Positions 1 through 6,421 of a stretch of DNA of 21,440 nt are shown here, piece by piece. A program made the position numbers and the translations under genes. The notes under the pieces were generated by a model, which did no database searches, was not told the DNA's origin, and saw nothing but the letters and a program-made list of their open reading frames with translations. Origin of the DNA: a bacterium (lineage in GTDB: Bacteria > Patescibacteriota > Microgenomatia > UBA8517). How positions within the stretch are numbered: position 1 is the first letter of the stretch; each line of letters opens with the position of its first letter. The stretch is taken from NCBI GenBank assembly GCA_021824385.1, contig JAKAKU010000103.1, positions 1-21,440 of the forward strand. Direction: 5' to 3'.

Positions 1-8
1 TCCGATCT
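1..8. other. probable Illumina adapter remnant at the left contig end
   Basis: The first eight bases, TCCGATCT, equal the last eight bases of the common Illumina adapter end GCTCTTCCGATCT. The right end of the window carries the matching remnant in the opposite orientation. Taken together this is unlikely to be chance, so these bases are probably not genomic. They would still be translated as the last residues of the truncated gene that runs off this end. Confidence 0.7.
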
Positions 9-877
9 AAATACGAATTTCCTGTGTCCGAGTACACGCAGAGTGGTTGAGAGTACCCGTTTCTGCTCCCTGCACAATAGGTATTGTTGTCATAACAATC
101 AGGTAATCCGTCGTACCAATTTCCTGGAGGATTTATATGGGTACAAAAACCTTGACCTGGGGCGCAAAACCCGGTTGAGCCACATGTTTGACCACAAAGC
201 CGTGTACTTGAACCGCACGAGCAGTTGGCACCAGGAATTGTTTGCCCTGGGGCGCAAAAAGCATTTTCACAAATTCCTCCTCGACACACCGTTCCAAATC
301 CTGCAGCCGAAGGGTTTCTGCATTGAGAATCGGAAGTACATGATTGTCCACACGACAACGTTCCGGGAGGAGGAGTCGCAACGGGTGGACCGCCACCACA
401 GTTTGTCGTTCCACTACAATATCCACCTTGGGCCGCGCACTCAGGATGATTTGAGCCACTCGAGGCCGACCATGAACCACCTTTACCAGAACATGAACCG
501 GGATCAGTACAGCCGTCGCAAGAACCTGGCCCAGGGCCACTTGTCGGCCCAGGGGTAGAACCTGGCGGAGGAGTTGGAGCCGCACCTCCATTACATGAGG
601 ACCAAGTCGCCCCACTCCACGAGCAAGAATTTGTAGCAGCATTGCAAGTACAACCAATAGCGAGACATTGATCAGAAGCTCCTCCAGGACATGTATATCC
701 TGAAGGGTCCGGGCATTGGCTACAGTTACATTGAACTGGTGGAGTAGAAGGGTCGCCATCACAATCTTGAAAATATGGCGCATTTACATATGCGCTAATC
801 GGATTTACTTTAGTAACGAAGAAAAATAATGAGATTATTGATATTAATATGAATCTCGATACTTTTTTTACTGACAT
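2..877 (-). CDS. Cys/Gly/Pro-rich secreted or surface protein, C-terminus cut by the contig end
   Basis: The ATG at 877 opens a frame that stays open for 292 codons to the contig edge. The N-terminus, MSVKKVSRFILISIISLFFF, is a lysine-led hydrophobic signal or anchor, with possible cleavage near residues 31-36. The rest is low-complexity and holds about 31 cysteines, mostly as CxC, CxxC and C-x(4-8)-C spacings. A proline-glycine linker lies near residues 117-133 and a second Pro-rich linker near 170-178. Two copies of FCAPGQ are encoded by a 14-bp direct repeat. The start lies one base after the stop of the upstream membrane gene, which suggests translational coupling within an operon. The many cysteines suggest a disulfide-bonded extracellular protein. 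GC content here is near 60%, well above the neighbours, partly because of the Gly/Pro/Ala/Cys codons. Other frames on both strands are also open, but they give proteins with no signal peptide or recognisable pattern. The family is not recognised and the function is unknown. Confidence 0.85.
   Translation of the reverse strand, partial: MSVKKVSRFILISIISLFFFVTKVNPISAYVNAPYFQDCDGDPSTPPVQCNCSQCPDPSGYTCPGGASDQCLAIGCTCNAATNSCSWSGATWSSCNGGAAPTPPPGSTPGPTSGPGPGSCDGCTDPGSCSGKGGSWSASSGSNHPECAAQGGYCSGTTNCGGGPPVATPPPGTLSCGQSCTSDSQCRNPSAAGFGTVCRGGICENAFCAPGQTIPGANCSCGSSTRLCGQTCGSTGFCAPGQGFCTHINPPGNWYDGLPDCYDNNTYCAGSRNGYSQPLCVYSDTGNSYLDR
156..259. repeat. 14-bp direct repeat inside the Cys-rich gene
   Basis: CCTGGGGCGCAAAA occurs at 156-169 and again at 246-259. 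On the coding (minus) strand it encodes Phe-Cys-Ala-Pro-Gly, followed by Gln in both copies. It marks a duplicated Cys-rich module. Confidence 0.7.
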
Positions 878-878
878 A

Positions 879-1334
879 CTATAAATTACACCCAATAACC
901 CAAAGAATTCCATAGCGGTTTTCATTTGTCTTTGTAGGGGAGGATACTATAATCTGAGTTTCGCCTGACTTTAAATTAAGTCGTGAACCAAAAAAAGAAT
1001 CCACCTTATGCTTATATAATTCTCTTTCACTTTCAGTAGTCTTTGTTAGGTCTACCCAACTGTTCTCAGATTCAGCCGCTAAACAAATAGTTTTAGTTGA
1101 TTCGTCAACAGTATATCTTTGTGTTCCACTTTTTGTTTGATAGTAAATAGTATTTAAAAGTTGAAATAAATAGATTCCGCGATCGTTTATATACGAAGAG
1201 GTTCCACTCGTTACAAATAAAGGCGCTGATGGAGAGTTTTTTGCAGCTTGAATTTTAGAAAATACGGTAACGAAAACCCCTATTGCACATATAATTAAAG
1301 CTGCAAAAACTAAAACAAGAACTTTCTTAACCAT
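879..1334 (-). CDS. single-pass membrane-anchored protein of unknown function
   Basis: 151 aa. Residues 4-28 (after MVKK) form one strong hydrophobic segment and act as an uncleaved anchor or signal. The remaining 120 or so residues are polar and predicted to lie outside the membrane. They contain few cysteines, unlike the next gene. No catalytic motif or known domain is recognised. The gene lies 40 bases after the 483-aa secreted protein gene and one base before the Cys-rich protein gene, all on the same strand, so it is probably the middle gene of an envelope operon. The ATG at 1334 has no strong Shine-Dalgarno sequence, so translation may depend on the upstream gene. It could be a pseudopilin-like or accessory assembly protein, but it lacks the pilin G-F-T/S-L-x-E motif and I do not assign that role. 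Confidence 0.75.
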   Translation of the reverse strand: MVKKVLVLVFAALIICAIGVFVTVFSKIQAAKNSPSAPLFVTSGTSSYINDRGIYLFQLLNTIYYQTKSGTQRYTVDESTKTICLAAESENSWVDLTKTTESERELYKHKVDSFFGSRLNLKSGETQIIVSSPTKTNENRYGILWVIGCNL

Positions 1335-1374
1335 AACTTCACTGTAGCATAAAAGGGAGGTTGAAAAAGAAATC

Positions 1375-2826
1375 TTATTTATCGCTGAAGAAGATCATAC
1401 TGGGGTAAACAATACCTTCATTTGAATCTATAATAAGTTTTGACAGTTCAGGACAATGCATAGCAAAAGCATTCTTGTTACCATCGAGTATATAGTCTTG
1501 TCTCTGTTTGATAATCAACGATTTTCCTGGCACAAAAACATGTTCTTTTCCAAATGCTTGTGATTGCTGACTAACAAATGCATTCATTCCATACTTGCTT
1601 ACATTAGCAGTCATCAGTGTATTAAATTTACAATAGGGCGGTTCGTTATCTTGAACGGCTACTTCCAGTTCGGATATCTTGATTATTTTTCCACTTTCAT
1701 CTAGTTCAGGAAGTGACACTACCCACGTAACAATATTTCCATGCTTCCTGACTTCAACACCCGTTTCGGGAACAAAAACCGAATATGCGTGAAAAGTATG
1801 ACCGTCTTGTGCATCCTCGGCAGCTAACCGTTCAAAACCTGGAACAGTTTTAAGTATTGGGTTGTTAATGTCTTGAAATCCCCAGGGTACACCAGAAATT
1901 ATGGGTTTTGCCGTAATATTTATTTCTTGCGAAGAGATATTCACTGTATTCGAGTCGAGATTATCCGGTTTGTTGTTTCCTGCAAACTGCAAACTTGAAG
2001 TATTTTTGATCAGTTTTGAAAGCTCAGTGCCTGCTGCACTTCCGAACTGAGTTGCTGGAAACTCCATCAGGTTGGTTGGGTTATTGGTTGTATCCGCGAG
2101 CATTCGCGCTGCCGGCTCCATCACCACTTGTCCAAGAGATGGGTCAAATACTGCAATCCCGTCGGTGACAAGGCCCTGGCCATCCTCGAGTACTGAAATG
2201 AGTGCAACTTTTGATTGACTGGTGCCATCAGCAGAAACAGAAGGCACGAATATAAGCTTTTGTCCTTGGTTTGCAGAAATCCCATCAACTTTCAATTCAC
2301 TACCAATTTGATAACCAACTAAAAAGGAACCAGGTTCGATTTTTTCACTGTTTTTTGTCAGTTCTGAACTATTCGTTACAAATCCATTTACGAGCACACC
2401 CCCCCGTACTTTGGTAACTTGTACATTCGCTTGCATCGATTTTTGAACATCAATAAGTGGTTGATCCCATCCATTGTCGGCAAGCGCAAGCCCTAAACTT
2501 TTAGTGTCCTCAACAAGGCTATGGAGGAGTTCTTTCTCAGAATCAGGGATAAGACTTGATTCAACATACGCCAGAAAATCATCACCACTAAACTGTTCAG
2601 GACTCCCAATAATTCCTTTTGCCTGGTCGACAACTTCATTAATAGGGGTAGGTTCTGGAGTAGCTTGATCTATTTGTGTAAGTGAAGCCCATGCAACTTC
2701 TATTGGAGCGCCGTTTGCCAGATTAATAATTTCAGCAGCTTTTACATCAAATCCACCGGCCAGGACAGCTGCCGCACTGAAGATTGCAGCACCTTGCATG
2801 ACCTCTCTCGAATAATTGCGTTCCAT
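1375..2826 (-). CDS. secreted protein of unknown function, first gene of the envelope operon
   Basis: 483 aa from the ATG at 2826, chosen because a weak GGA Shine-Dalgarno sequence lies 7 nt upstream. In-frame TTG codons at 2841 and 2838 are less likely alternatives. The N-terminus reads as a signal peptide: charged residues 1-8, a hydrophobic Ala/Gly/Phe stretch at about 12-26, then DVKAAE with a likely cleavage site. The mature part is acidic and polar with no further membrane segment. It includes a proline-threonine stretch near residue 54 (PEPTP) and two cysteines in its C-terminal third. The composition (many Val, Ser, Asn, Gly) suggests beta-rich extracellular domains, but no named family is recognised. 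It is served by the consensus promoter at 2872-2900, with a predicted leader of about 39 nt, and is followed by the membrane protein and the Cys-rich protein genes. Confidence 0.8.
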   Translation of the reverse strand: MERNYSREVMQGAAIFSAAAVLAGGFDVKAAEIINLANGAPIEVAWASLTQIDQATPEPTPINEVVDQAKGIIGSPEQFSGDDFLAYVESSLIPDSEKELLHSLVEDTKSLGLALADNGWDQPLIDVQKSMQANVQVTKVRGGVLVNGFVTNSSELTKNSEKIEPGSFLVGYQIGSELKVDGISANQGQKLIFVPSVSADGTSQSKVALISVLEDGQGLVTDGIAVFDPSLGQVVMEPAARMLADTTNNPTNLMEFPATQFGSAAGTELSKLIKNTSSLQFAGNNKPDNLDSNTVNISSQEINITAKPIISGVPWGFQDINNPILKTVPGFERLAAEDAQDGHTFHAYSVFVPETGVEVRKHGNIVTWVVSLPELDESGKIIKISELEVAVQDNEPPYCKFNTLMTANVSKYGMNAFVSQQSQAFGKEHVFVPGKSLIIKQRQDYILDGNKNAFAMHCPELSKLIIDSNEGIVYPSMIFFSDK

Positions 2827-2871
2827 ATATTTTTCCAACAAAACTCTCGTTCTGTATGGTTATGGGTTTAT

Positions 2872-2900
2872 ACTATAGACCAAATGAGCCGGAATGTCAA
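2872..2900 (-). promoter_or_regulatory. sigma70-type promoter of the envelope operon
   Basis: Read on the minus strand: -35 TTGACA (2900-2895), a 17-bp spacer, and -10 TATAGT (2877-2872). The -35 is perfect and the -10 matches five of six positions. The expected start site is near 2865, giving a leader of about 39 nt to the ATG at 2826. This is one of the strongest promoters in the window. Confidence 0.8.
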
Positions 2901-3050
2901 ACATTATGGGTAACGATACTTTTTGTGGAGATGAATTTTTTGGGGAGAAGACCCCACTGCCCTTGTCGGAAAAACTGAAGGGCCACCGAGAACCGAGTCT
3001 CAGAAGTCCTGAATTCATGTGTAACTTTGGATAGTATATCAGAAGATTAT
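2901..3050. other. gene-free stretch with small hairpins
   Basis: No convincing gene lies between the envelope-operon promoter and the end of the next gene. Three short inverted repeats follow each other: TGGGG/CCCCA (2941-2945 with 2952-2956), GCCCTT/AAGGGC (2959-2964 with 2978-2983) and GAGA/TCTC (2988-2991 with 2998-3001). None is followed by a U-run on either strand. A 42-codon ATG frame (2906-3034, plus) lacks a Shine-Dalgarno sequence and is not called. A small structured RNA is possible but unproven. Confidence 0.3.
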
Positions 3051-3051
3051 G

Positions 3052-3129
3052 AGAAAAAATAAACCGCCAAGTACGAAGGATTTCTTCATAGCTTGACGGT
3101 ATTCTTGACTACTCACTGGCTACTTGGCG
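3052..3129 (-). terminator. possible terminator downstream of the 117-aa secreted gene
   Basis: CGCCAAGTA (3129-3121) overlaps the end of the gene. It can pair with TACTTGGCG (3073-3065), followed on the minus strand by a T-rich run that includes six consecutive T. The 47-nt loop is unusually long and holds a smaller GAAG/CTTC hairpin. This is tentative because of the loop size. Confidence 0.35.
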
Positions 3130-3473
3130 TGGCAACCAGTCAGGTATGCCGGAACAAAGTTCTTAGTGTCACAAACGACTGACACTACTTCTCCACTCGG
3201 GCTGGTAACAACGACTGATAAAACCGTGTCTGAAATCGGCACCGTGCAATCGCGATACTGCGTCATCACCCGTTCATCGTTCGGGTAATACATGCCTACC
3301 GACTCATTCCACCCAACGCCGTTGACCGTTGGCTCAAAAGTACAGAGCATCCGGGCTTTGTCAGTTGTTACTTCAACTACAGAACCCTTCACAAATGGGC
3401 TCTTCGCAAGTACGACTGATACAGAAACGACCAACACGAGAACAAACAACCCAATCCTTTTAAACACGTTCAT
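3120..3473 (-). CDS. small secreted protein of unknown function
   Basis: 117 aa from the ATG at 3473, preceded by AAGGAG with a 6-nt spacing. The frame is open further upstream, but that part overlaps the promoter and lacks a ribosome binding site. Residues 1-25 (MNVFKRIG then a Leu/Val-rich core ending in VVLAKS) form a classical signal peptide, with cleavage expected after VLA. The mature domain of about 93 residues has four cysteines (roughly residues 44, 75, 100 and 113), enough for two disulfides, and alternating valines that suggest a small beta-sandwich. No family is recognised. It is transcribed alone from the strong promoter at 3529-3557 and probably ends at the inverted repeat just downstream. 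Exported, possibly periplasmic or cell-surface. Confidence 0.8.
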   Translation of the reverse strand: MNVFKRIGLFVLVLVVSVSVVLAKSPFVKGSVVEVTTDKARMLCTFEPTVNGVGWNESVGMYYPNDERVMTQYRDCTVPISDTVLSVVVTSPSGEVVSVVCDTKNFVPAYLTGCHAK

Positions 3474-3528
3474 GAGTGTCTCCTTCTCTTTGTCCTTGAA
3501 CGAATCAACAACAAGACCTTGAAGCCGT

Positions 3529-3557
3529 AATATACATCCGCTCCATAACGCGGTCAA
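3529..3557 (-). promoter_or_regulatory. sigma70-type promoter of the 117-aa secreted gene
   Basis: Minus strand: -35 TTGACC (3557-3552), a 17-bp spacer, and -10 TATATT (3534-3529). Both hexamers match consensus at five of six positions. The predicted leader is about 48 nt and contains the AAGGAG Shine-Dalgarno sequence. Confidence 0.75.
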
Positions 3558-3610
3558 ACAATAGTGTATGGAATATTTTTATTGTTTTGTTTCAATTCGC
3601 TAACAAAAGA

Positions 3611-3811
3611 TTAGAGACTAGATTGAGTTATTTGATCGAGGAGAAATTTTCCCAAAGTTTTTGCTTGTTTTTCTGGAACAAATACAGTTCCGACAACTTT
3701 TCCATCTTTATTATTTGGATCACGAATTATGAATGTCAGCGTATAGCCTGAACCATCAGACTGTTTGGTCATTCCAATGACCTCATACTGTGCTTTATTT
3801 ATTAATCCCAT
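3611..3811 (-). CDS. 66-aa protein of unknown function, probably leaderless
   Basis: 66 aa from the ATG at 3811. An in-frame TTG at 3817 overlaps the -10 box and is rejected. The protein starts MGLINKAQYEVIGMTKQ and has alternating hydrophobic residues consistent with a small beta-rich fold (YTLTFIIRD, VVGTVFVPEK), then an amphipathic C-terminal helix (KTLGKFLLDQI). It has no signal peptide, membrane segment or cysteine, so it is likely cytoplasmic. No family is recognised. An extended -10 (TGTTATAAT) ends five bases before the ATG, and there is no Shine-Dalgarno sequence, which predicts a transcript starting at or next to the A of ATG. It is separated from the gene upstream by a clear terminator. 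Confidence 0.65.
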   Translation of the reverse strand: MGLINKAQYEVIGMTKQSDGSGYTLTFIIRDPNNKDGKVVGTVFVPEKQAKTLGKFLLDQITQSSL

Positions 3812-3816
3812 GCTCA

Positions 3817-3825
3817 ATTATAACA
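3817..3825 (-). promoter_or_regulatory. extended -10 promoter, leaderless 66-aa gene
   Basis: Minus strand TGTTATAAT, that is TGn followed by a perfect TATAAT (3822-3817). Only five bases separate it from the ATG at 3811. No good -35 hexamer is seen, as expected for an extended -10 promoter. Confidence 0.55.
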
Positions 3826-3856
3826 TGAGATTTAAATAATAGACCTCACTGGGCAT

Positions 3857-3886
3857 AAAAAATAGGGAGATGTTTAAATCTCCCTA
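3857..3886 (-). terminator. rho-independent terminator of the 81-aa gene
   Basis: The nine-base arms TAGGGAGAT (3863-3871) and ATCTCCCTA (3878-3886) form a stem with a six-base loop. On the minus strand it is followed by a run of T (A-run 3857-3862 on plus). It lies 42 bases past the stop of the 81-aa gene. Confidence 0.8.
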
Positions 3887-3927
3887 ATAGCACAGCAATT
3901 GGCATTAAGAAACTCAAAAGTATTTAC

Positions 3928-4173
3928 TTAATTGGAACCGTCAGGCGCTGGGCTAGGACTTGGGCTTGGATCGGCATCAGAGTTGGTTGGGATGTTTTCG
4001 GTATCTTGACCACAACCGCCAGCGGCGCCGCGACTATAGTCGCTTTCAGTACGCATGTTTTCACCGATAGCATCGCGAGCTTCGGTATGAAGCCCACCTT
4101 GATTATCGACATACATCGTATAGCCGCCTACTTCAATACTCTCAACCTGTGTGTTTTCTGGGCCATTACTCAT
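3928..4173 (-). CDS. small acidic hydrophilic protein of unknown function
   Basis: 81 aa. The ATG at 4173 is preceded by AAGGAG at a 6-nt spacing, which fixes the start. The protein is acidic and rich in Gly, Asp, Asn and Ser, with a Ser-Pro repeat tail (DPSPSPSPAPDGSN) that looks disordered. It has one cysteine (GGCGQD) and no signal peptide or membrane segment. Its core, about residues 12-50 (VGGYTMYVDNQGGLHTEARD), could form a short beta hairpin. No family is recognised. It is a single-gene unit bounded by its own terminator. Another frame over the same bases (3924-4112, minus) is a shadow. Confidence 0.7.
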   Translation of the reverse strand: MSNGPENTQVESIEVGGYTMYVDNQGGLHTEARDAIGENMRTESDYSRGAAGGCGQDTENIPTNSDADPSPSPSPAPDGSN

Positions 4174-4223
4174 AACATACTCCTTCTATCCTTTGAGTAT
4201 TAGCCAATTGCCAAAAGTGCTTA

Positions 4224-4236
4224 GGCTAAGCTAGCC
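4224..4236. repeat. short inverted repeat between the helicase and the 81-aa gene
   Basis: GGCTA-AGC-TAGCC, a 5-bp inverted repeat with a 3-base centre. It sits 22 bases past the helicase stop and about 50 bases upstream of the 81-aa gene, both read on the minus strand. It could be a weak terminator or an operator. A short T-run follows only ten or so bases later, so it is not called a terminator. Confidence 0.3.
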
Positions 4237-4258
4237 GAACGGAACCCGTAAATCAACG

Positions 4259-5581
4259 TTATTGTTTTGTTTCATTCATTTTAATGAATTGTTCAACTTG
4301 CTTGTTTATATCTCCAATCGTCATGTCATGCAAATAATCTTCACTAAAGGTTGATAAATCCTTGAGTTGCCGATCGACTTCCAGTACTTCTTCATTCACC
4401 CGAAGCGCCATATTATTGAACCCCACGAGCTTCATACCCGCAAGTGTTCTTACACGAGAAAGGGCAACATAGCCCATGCCGGGCAAGAACGACTTTGATA
4501 AGTCAATTTCAGCAGCATCCAAACTCATCCCCTGGCTTTTGTGAATGGTAATCGCCCACGCCAACCGAAGTGGCACTTGAGTAATTTCTGCTTTTACCAT
4601 ACCTTCTACTTCGACCGCCCAACTGTCGGGAGTTGCCGTAATTGTTTTGCCATCAAACGTTTTTACAATTGGATAGTTTTGAGAACTAAAGCCAATAACT
4701 TTCCCGAGTGTGCCGTTTACATACCCTGCTTCAAAATTGTTTTTTACAAACATAACAGCCGCCCCTTCTTTGAGGACTAAGTTTTCAGGAGCGAGACAAC
4801 TTTTGCGCAAAATGTCGACTAAATCTGCTTTTCCGCTTGAACTCATTTTGTGTGCGTGGGGGACCTCATTTAAAGCTTGCAAATGCTTTTGATTGATAGA
4901 GTCAACATCTATGTTGTGGGTATAGAGCTTGGTTGGTGTGTCAAAACCTTCGATATCTTGTTCAAAGCGTGAAGCCAAATAATTCATGGTGTCTTCGGTA
5001 ACGTCGTTGTTTCGAATATCTTGTAAGACATGTAAAAATGGGCCGTCTTGTTGGCGATGTTGCTCTTCCAAATAACATACCTTCAGGTCCATACTGTTCC
5101 AGACTTCAGATTTGTACACAAAACTTCCATCTTCCGATCCTCGTGTCACTGGGGGAAGCTGAAAAAAGTCACCACACATAATAACTTGCAGCCCTCCAAA
5201 CGGCTTGTCATTGTATTTAAAGGCTCTGCAGACTTTGTCGATCATGTCGAGTCGGTACGCATGAATCATAGAAATTTCATCGATAATAAGTACTTTGGTA
5301 CTTAAAAAACGCATCCGAAGATGTGGCTTATCCAAAAGGGCATCGATATCACTCCCCTGCAGGGAATCTTTGATTCCAATGCCACTCCACGAGTGAATGG
5401 TCATGCCGTTTATGTGTGTGGCTGCAATTCCGGTAGAGGCAGTAATGCCCATACTTACTTTGTTCCGGCGCAAATAATCAATGTATTGGTTTAGAACATA
5501 CGTTTTTCCGCTTCCCGCCGCGCCAGTGAGGTACACAGAATTCCCCAGTTTCATTATTTGGAGCGCTTCTTGTTGTGTCAT
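4259..5581 (-). CDS. PIF1-like SF1B DNA helicase
   Basis: 440 aa. ATP-dependent 5'-3' DNA helicase of the Pif1/RecD2 branch, expected to unwind DNA during replication or repair, including structured DNA. All core motifs are visible: Walker A GAAGSGKT (20-27), motif Ia around TASTGIAA (48-55), Walker B LIIDEISM (98-105), motif III GDFFQLPP (137-144), motif IV LEEQHRQ (171-177), motif V with THKSQG-like IHKSQGMSLD (346-355), and motif VI YVALSRVRT (371-379). The length corresponds to a bare helicase core. No HRDC, UvrD-C or other accessory domain is present, though the last 50 residues are a charged helical tail. The gene is transcribed alone, diverging from the zinc-ribbon gene. There is no Shine-Dalgarno sequence; an extended -10 (TGTTATACT) lies 11 bases before the ATG. 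Confidence 0.93.
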   Translation of the reverse strand: MTQQEALQIMKLGNSVYLTGAAGSGKTYVLNQYIDYLRRNKVSMGITASTGIAATHINGMTIHSWSGIGIKDSLQGSDIDALLDKPHLRMRFLSTKVLIIDEISMIHAYRLDMIDKVCRAFKYNDKPFGGLQVIMCGDFFQLPPVTRGSEDGSFVYKSEVWNSMDLKVCYLEEQHRQQDGPFLHVLQDIRNNDVTEDTMNYLASRFEQDIEGFDTPTKLYTHNIDVDSINQKHLQALNEVPHAHKMSSSGKADLVDILRKSCLAPENLVLKEGAAVMFVKNNFEAGYVNGTLGKVIGFSSQNYPIVKTFDGKTITATPDSWAVEVEGMVKAEITQVPLRLAWAITIHKSQGMSLDAAEIDLSKSFLPGMGYVALSRVRTLAGMKLVGFNNMALRVNEEVLEVDRQLKDLSTFSEDYLHDMTIGDINKQVEQFIKMNETKQ

Positions 5582-5592
5582 GTGGAGTCACC

Positions 5593-5601
5593 AGTATAAC
5601 A
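5593..5601 (-). promoter_or_regulatory. extended -10 promoter of the helicase gene
   Basis: Minus strand TGTTATACT (5601-5593). The -10 ends 11 bases before the ATG at 5581, giving a predicted leader of about 4-5 nt, and there is no Shine-Dalgarno sequence. Confidence 0.5.
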
Positions 5602-5696
5602 GGGGTAAAAAGGCTATATAGTACTAAGCAAACTTATCCTCTTTAAAAAAGGGGTATGTTTTTGATATACTCCCGTGATCGTTTAGTTCATAAGGA

Positions 5697-5699
5697 GGT
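5697..5699 (+). promoter_or_regulatory. strong Shine-Dalgarno of the zinc-ribbon gene
   Basis: AAGGAGGTG lies at about 5692-5700, immediately upstream of the GTG at 5706. It decides the start against an overlapping ATG frame beginning at 5656. A possible -10, TATACT, sits near 5665-5670 with no clear -35. Confidence 0.7.
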
Positions 5700-5705
5700 G
5701 CCGCC

Positions 5706-6359
5706 GTGTCGCGCACGTGTGGTCGTTGTAAAGGTTCCGGTTATGTGTATGGGAAATTGTCTGTTTGGGATATGGCTCAAGGTCGAGGTTCTAACTATGG
5801 TGAGTATCCTTGCCCGGTTTGCCAGGGGACAGGAAATAATCCCAACTGGTTAGAAACGTATTGCAATGACTGTCATGCAGTAATTGAATATCACATTAAA
5901 TGGACACATATTCCAGATTTATGTCCTGATTGCCGCGAACGTCGTAAAAATCAATGGCAAGAGAGACCTTGTAAACATTGTCACGCAACAATCCGTTACA
6001 ACACAACGTGGACCAACATTCCCGAATACTGTAAGGATTGTAACCAGTGGCTTGAGAAGCCCTGTAACGATTGTGGCAAACCAGTCCGTTACAAAGTCTA
6101 TTGGGATAACCCTCCGAATTATTGCCAATCATGCAAAGAGGAACGTTCAAGGCTAAGAGCTCAACGTCAAGGAGGAGGAAGTAGCGAACCAAACAATCAA
6201 AATTCTCAGGCCAGAAACGCCATTAACGAAGTTGGGTTGAACAAATATCAGCAGCGCAAGTTTCATGAAGCGCTACAACGAGAAGGCGGAATACTTAGTT
6301 ACCAAGAACTAGTTTCGCTTGCTTACGATATTAAAACCGAATTTGGTGGATATCGGTAA
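5706..6359 (+). CDS. multi zinc-ribbon protein: DnaJ-like CxxCxGxG pair plus three tandem C4 ribbons
   Basis: 217 aa. The GTG start is set by a perfect AAGGAGG eight or so bases upstream. Sixteen cysteines form eight CxxC pairs. Residues 5-8 and 36-39 form CxxCxGxG-type knuckles like half of the DnaJ central zinc domain (CGRCKGSG, CPVCQGTG). Three near-identical modules then follow with exact C-x2-C-x16-C-x2-C spacing: 53-76, 89-112 and 120-143. They share the pattern of a CxxC knuckle, an aromatic (I/V)(E/R)Y, a W, then P-x-x-C. A Gln/Asn/Gly linker (about 152-172) leads to a C-terminal helical segment (about 173-217). It is probably cytoplasmic and could bind four zinc ions. A role in nucleic acid or protein binding is inferred only. 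The family is not recognised. It diverges from the helicase gene, so shared regulation is possible. A U-less hairpin lies just after the stop. Confidence 0.85.
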   Translation: MSRTCGRCKGSGYVYGKLSVWDMAQGRGSNYGEYPCPVCQGTGNNPNWLETYCNDCHAVIEYHIKWTHIPDLCPDCRERRKNQWQERPCKHCHATIRYNTTWTNIPEYCKDCNQWLEKPCNDCGKPVRYKVYWDNPPNYCQSCKEERSRLRAQRQGGGSSEPNNQNSQARNAINEVGLNKYQQRKFHEALQREGGILSYQELVSLAYDIKTEFGGYR

Positions 6360-6365
6360 TCACAG

Positions 6366-6391
6366 TGGGAGTGTTTGCACAAACACTCCCA
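6366..6391. repeat. perfect 11-bp hairpin without a U-tract
   Basis: GGGAGTGTTT (6367-6376) pairs perfectly with AAACACTCCC (6381-6390) around GCAC, and T6366 with A6391 adds one more pair. It begins seven bases after the zinc-ribbon stop. Neither strand has a T-run after it, so it is not a standard intrinsic terminator. It may stabilise the 3' end of the upstream mRNA or shape the 5' region of the next gene. Confidence 0.65.
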
Positions 6392-6421
6392 AAAGTTCCA
6401 TTCTTGTGCAAAAATACACTT

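Noticed and set aside
43..558. 171-codon open frame on the plus strand
   Set aside because: It lies antisense to the Cys-rich gene, has no ribosome binding site or recognisable features, and exists because the GC-rich Gly/Pro/Cys codons leave few stops in other frames.
133..783. 216-codon open frame on the minus strand
   Set aside because: It overlaps the Cys-rich gene in another frame of the same strand. The true frame has a coupled start, a signal peptide and patterned cysteines; this one has none.
2906..3034. 42-codon plus-strand frame starting with ATG
   Set aside because: No Shine-Dalgarno sequence, no clear promoter and no recognisable sequence; the hairpins in it are not explained by coding.
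3474..3557. 28-codon N-terminal extension of the 117-aa secreted gene
   Set aside because: The extension covers the promoter and the Shine-Dalgarno site, and the signal peptide begins at the inner ATG (3473).
3924..4112. 62-codon minus-strand frame overlapping the 81-aa gene
   Set aside because: The 81-aa frame has a strong ribosome binding site and a sensible acidic composition; this frame has neither.
5656..5853. 65-codon plus-strand frame over the start of the zinc-ribbon gene
   Set aside because: It lies in another frame across the Shine-Dalgarno site of the zinc-ribbon gene and lacks its own.
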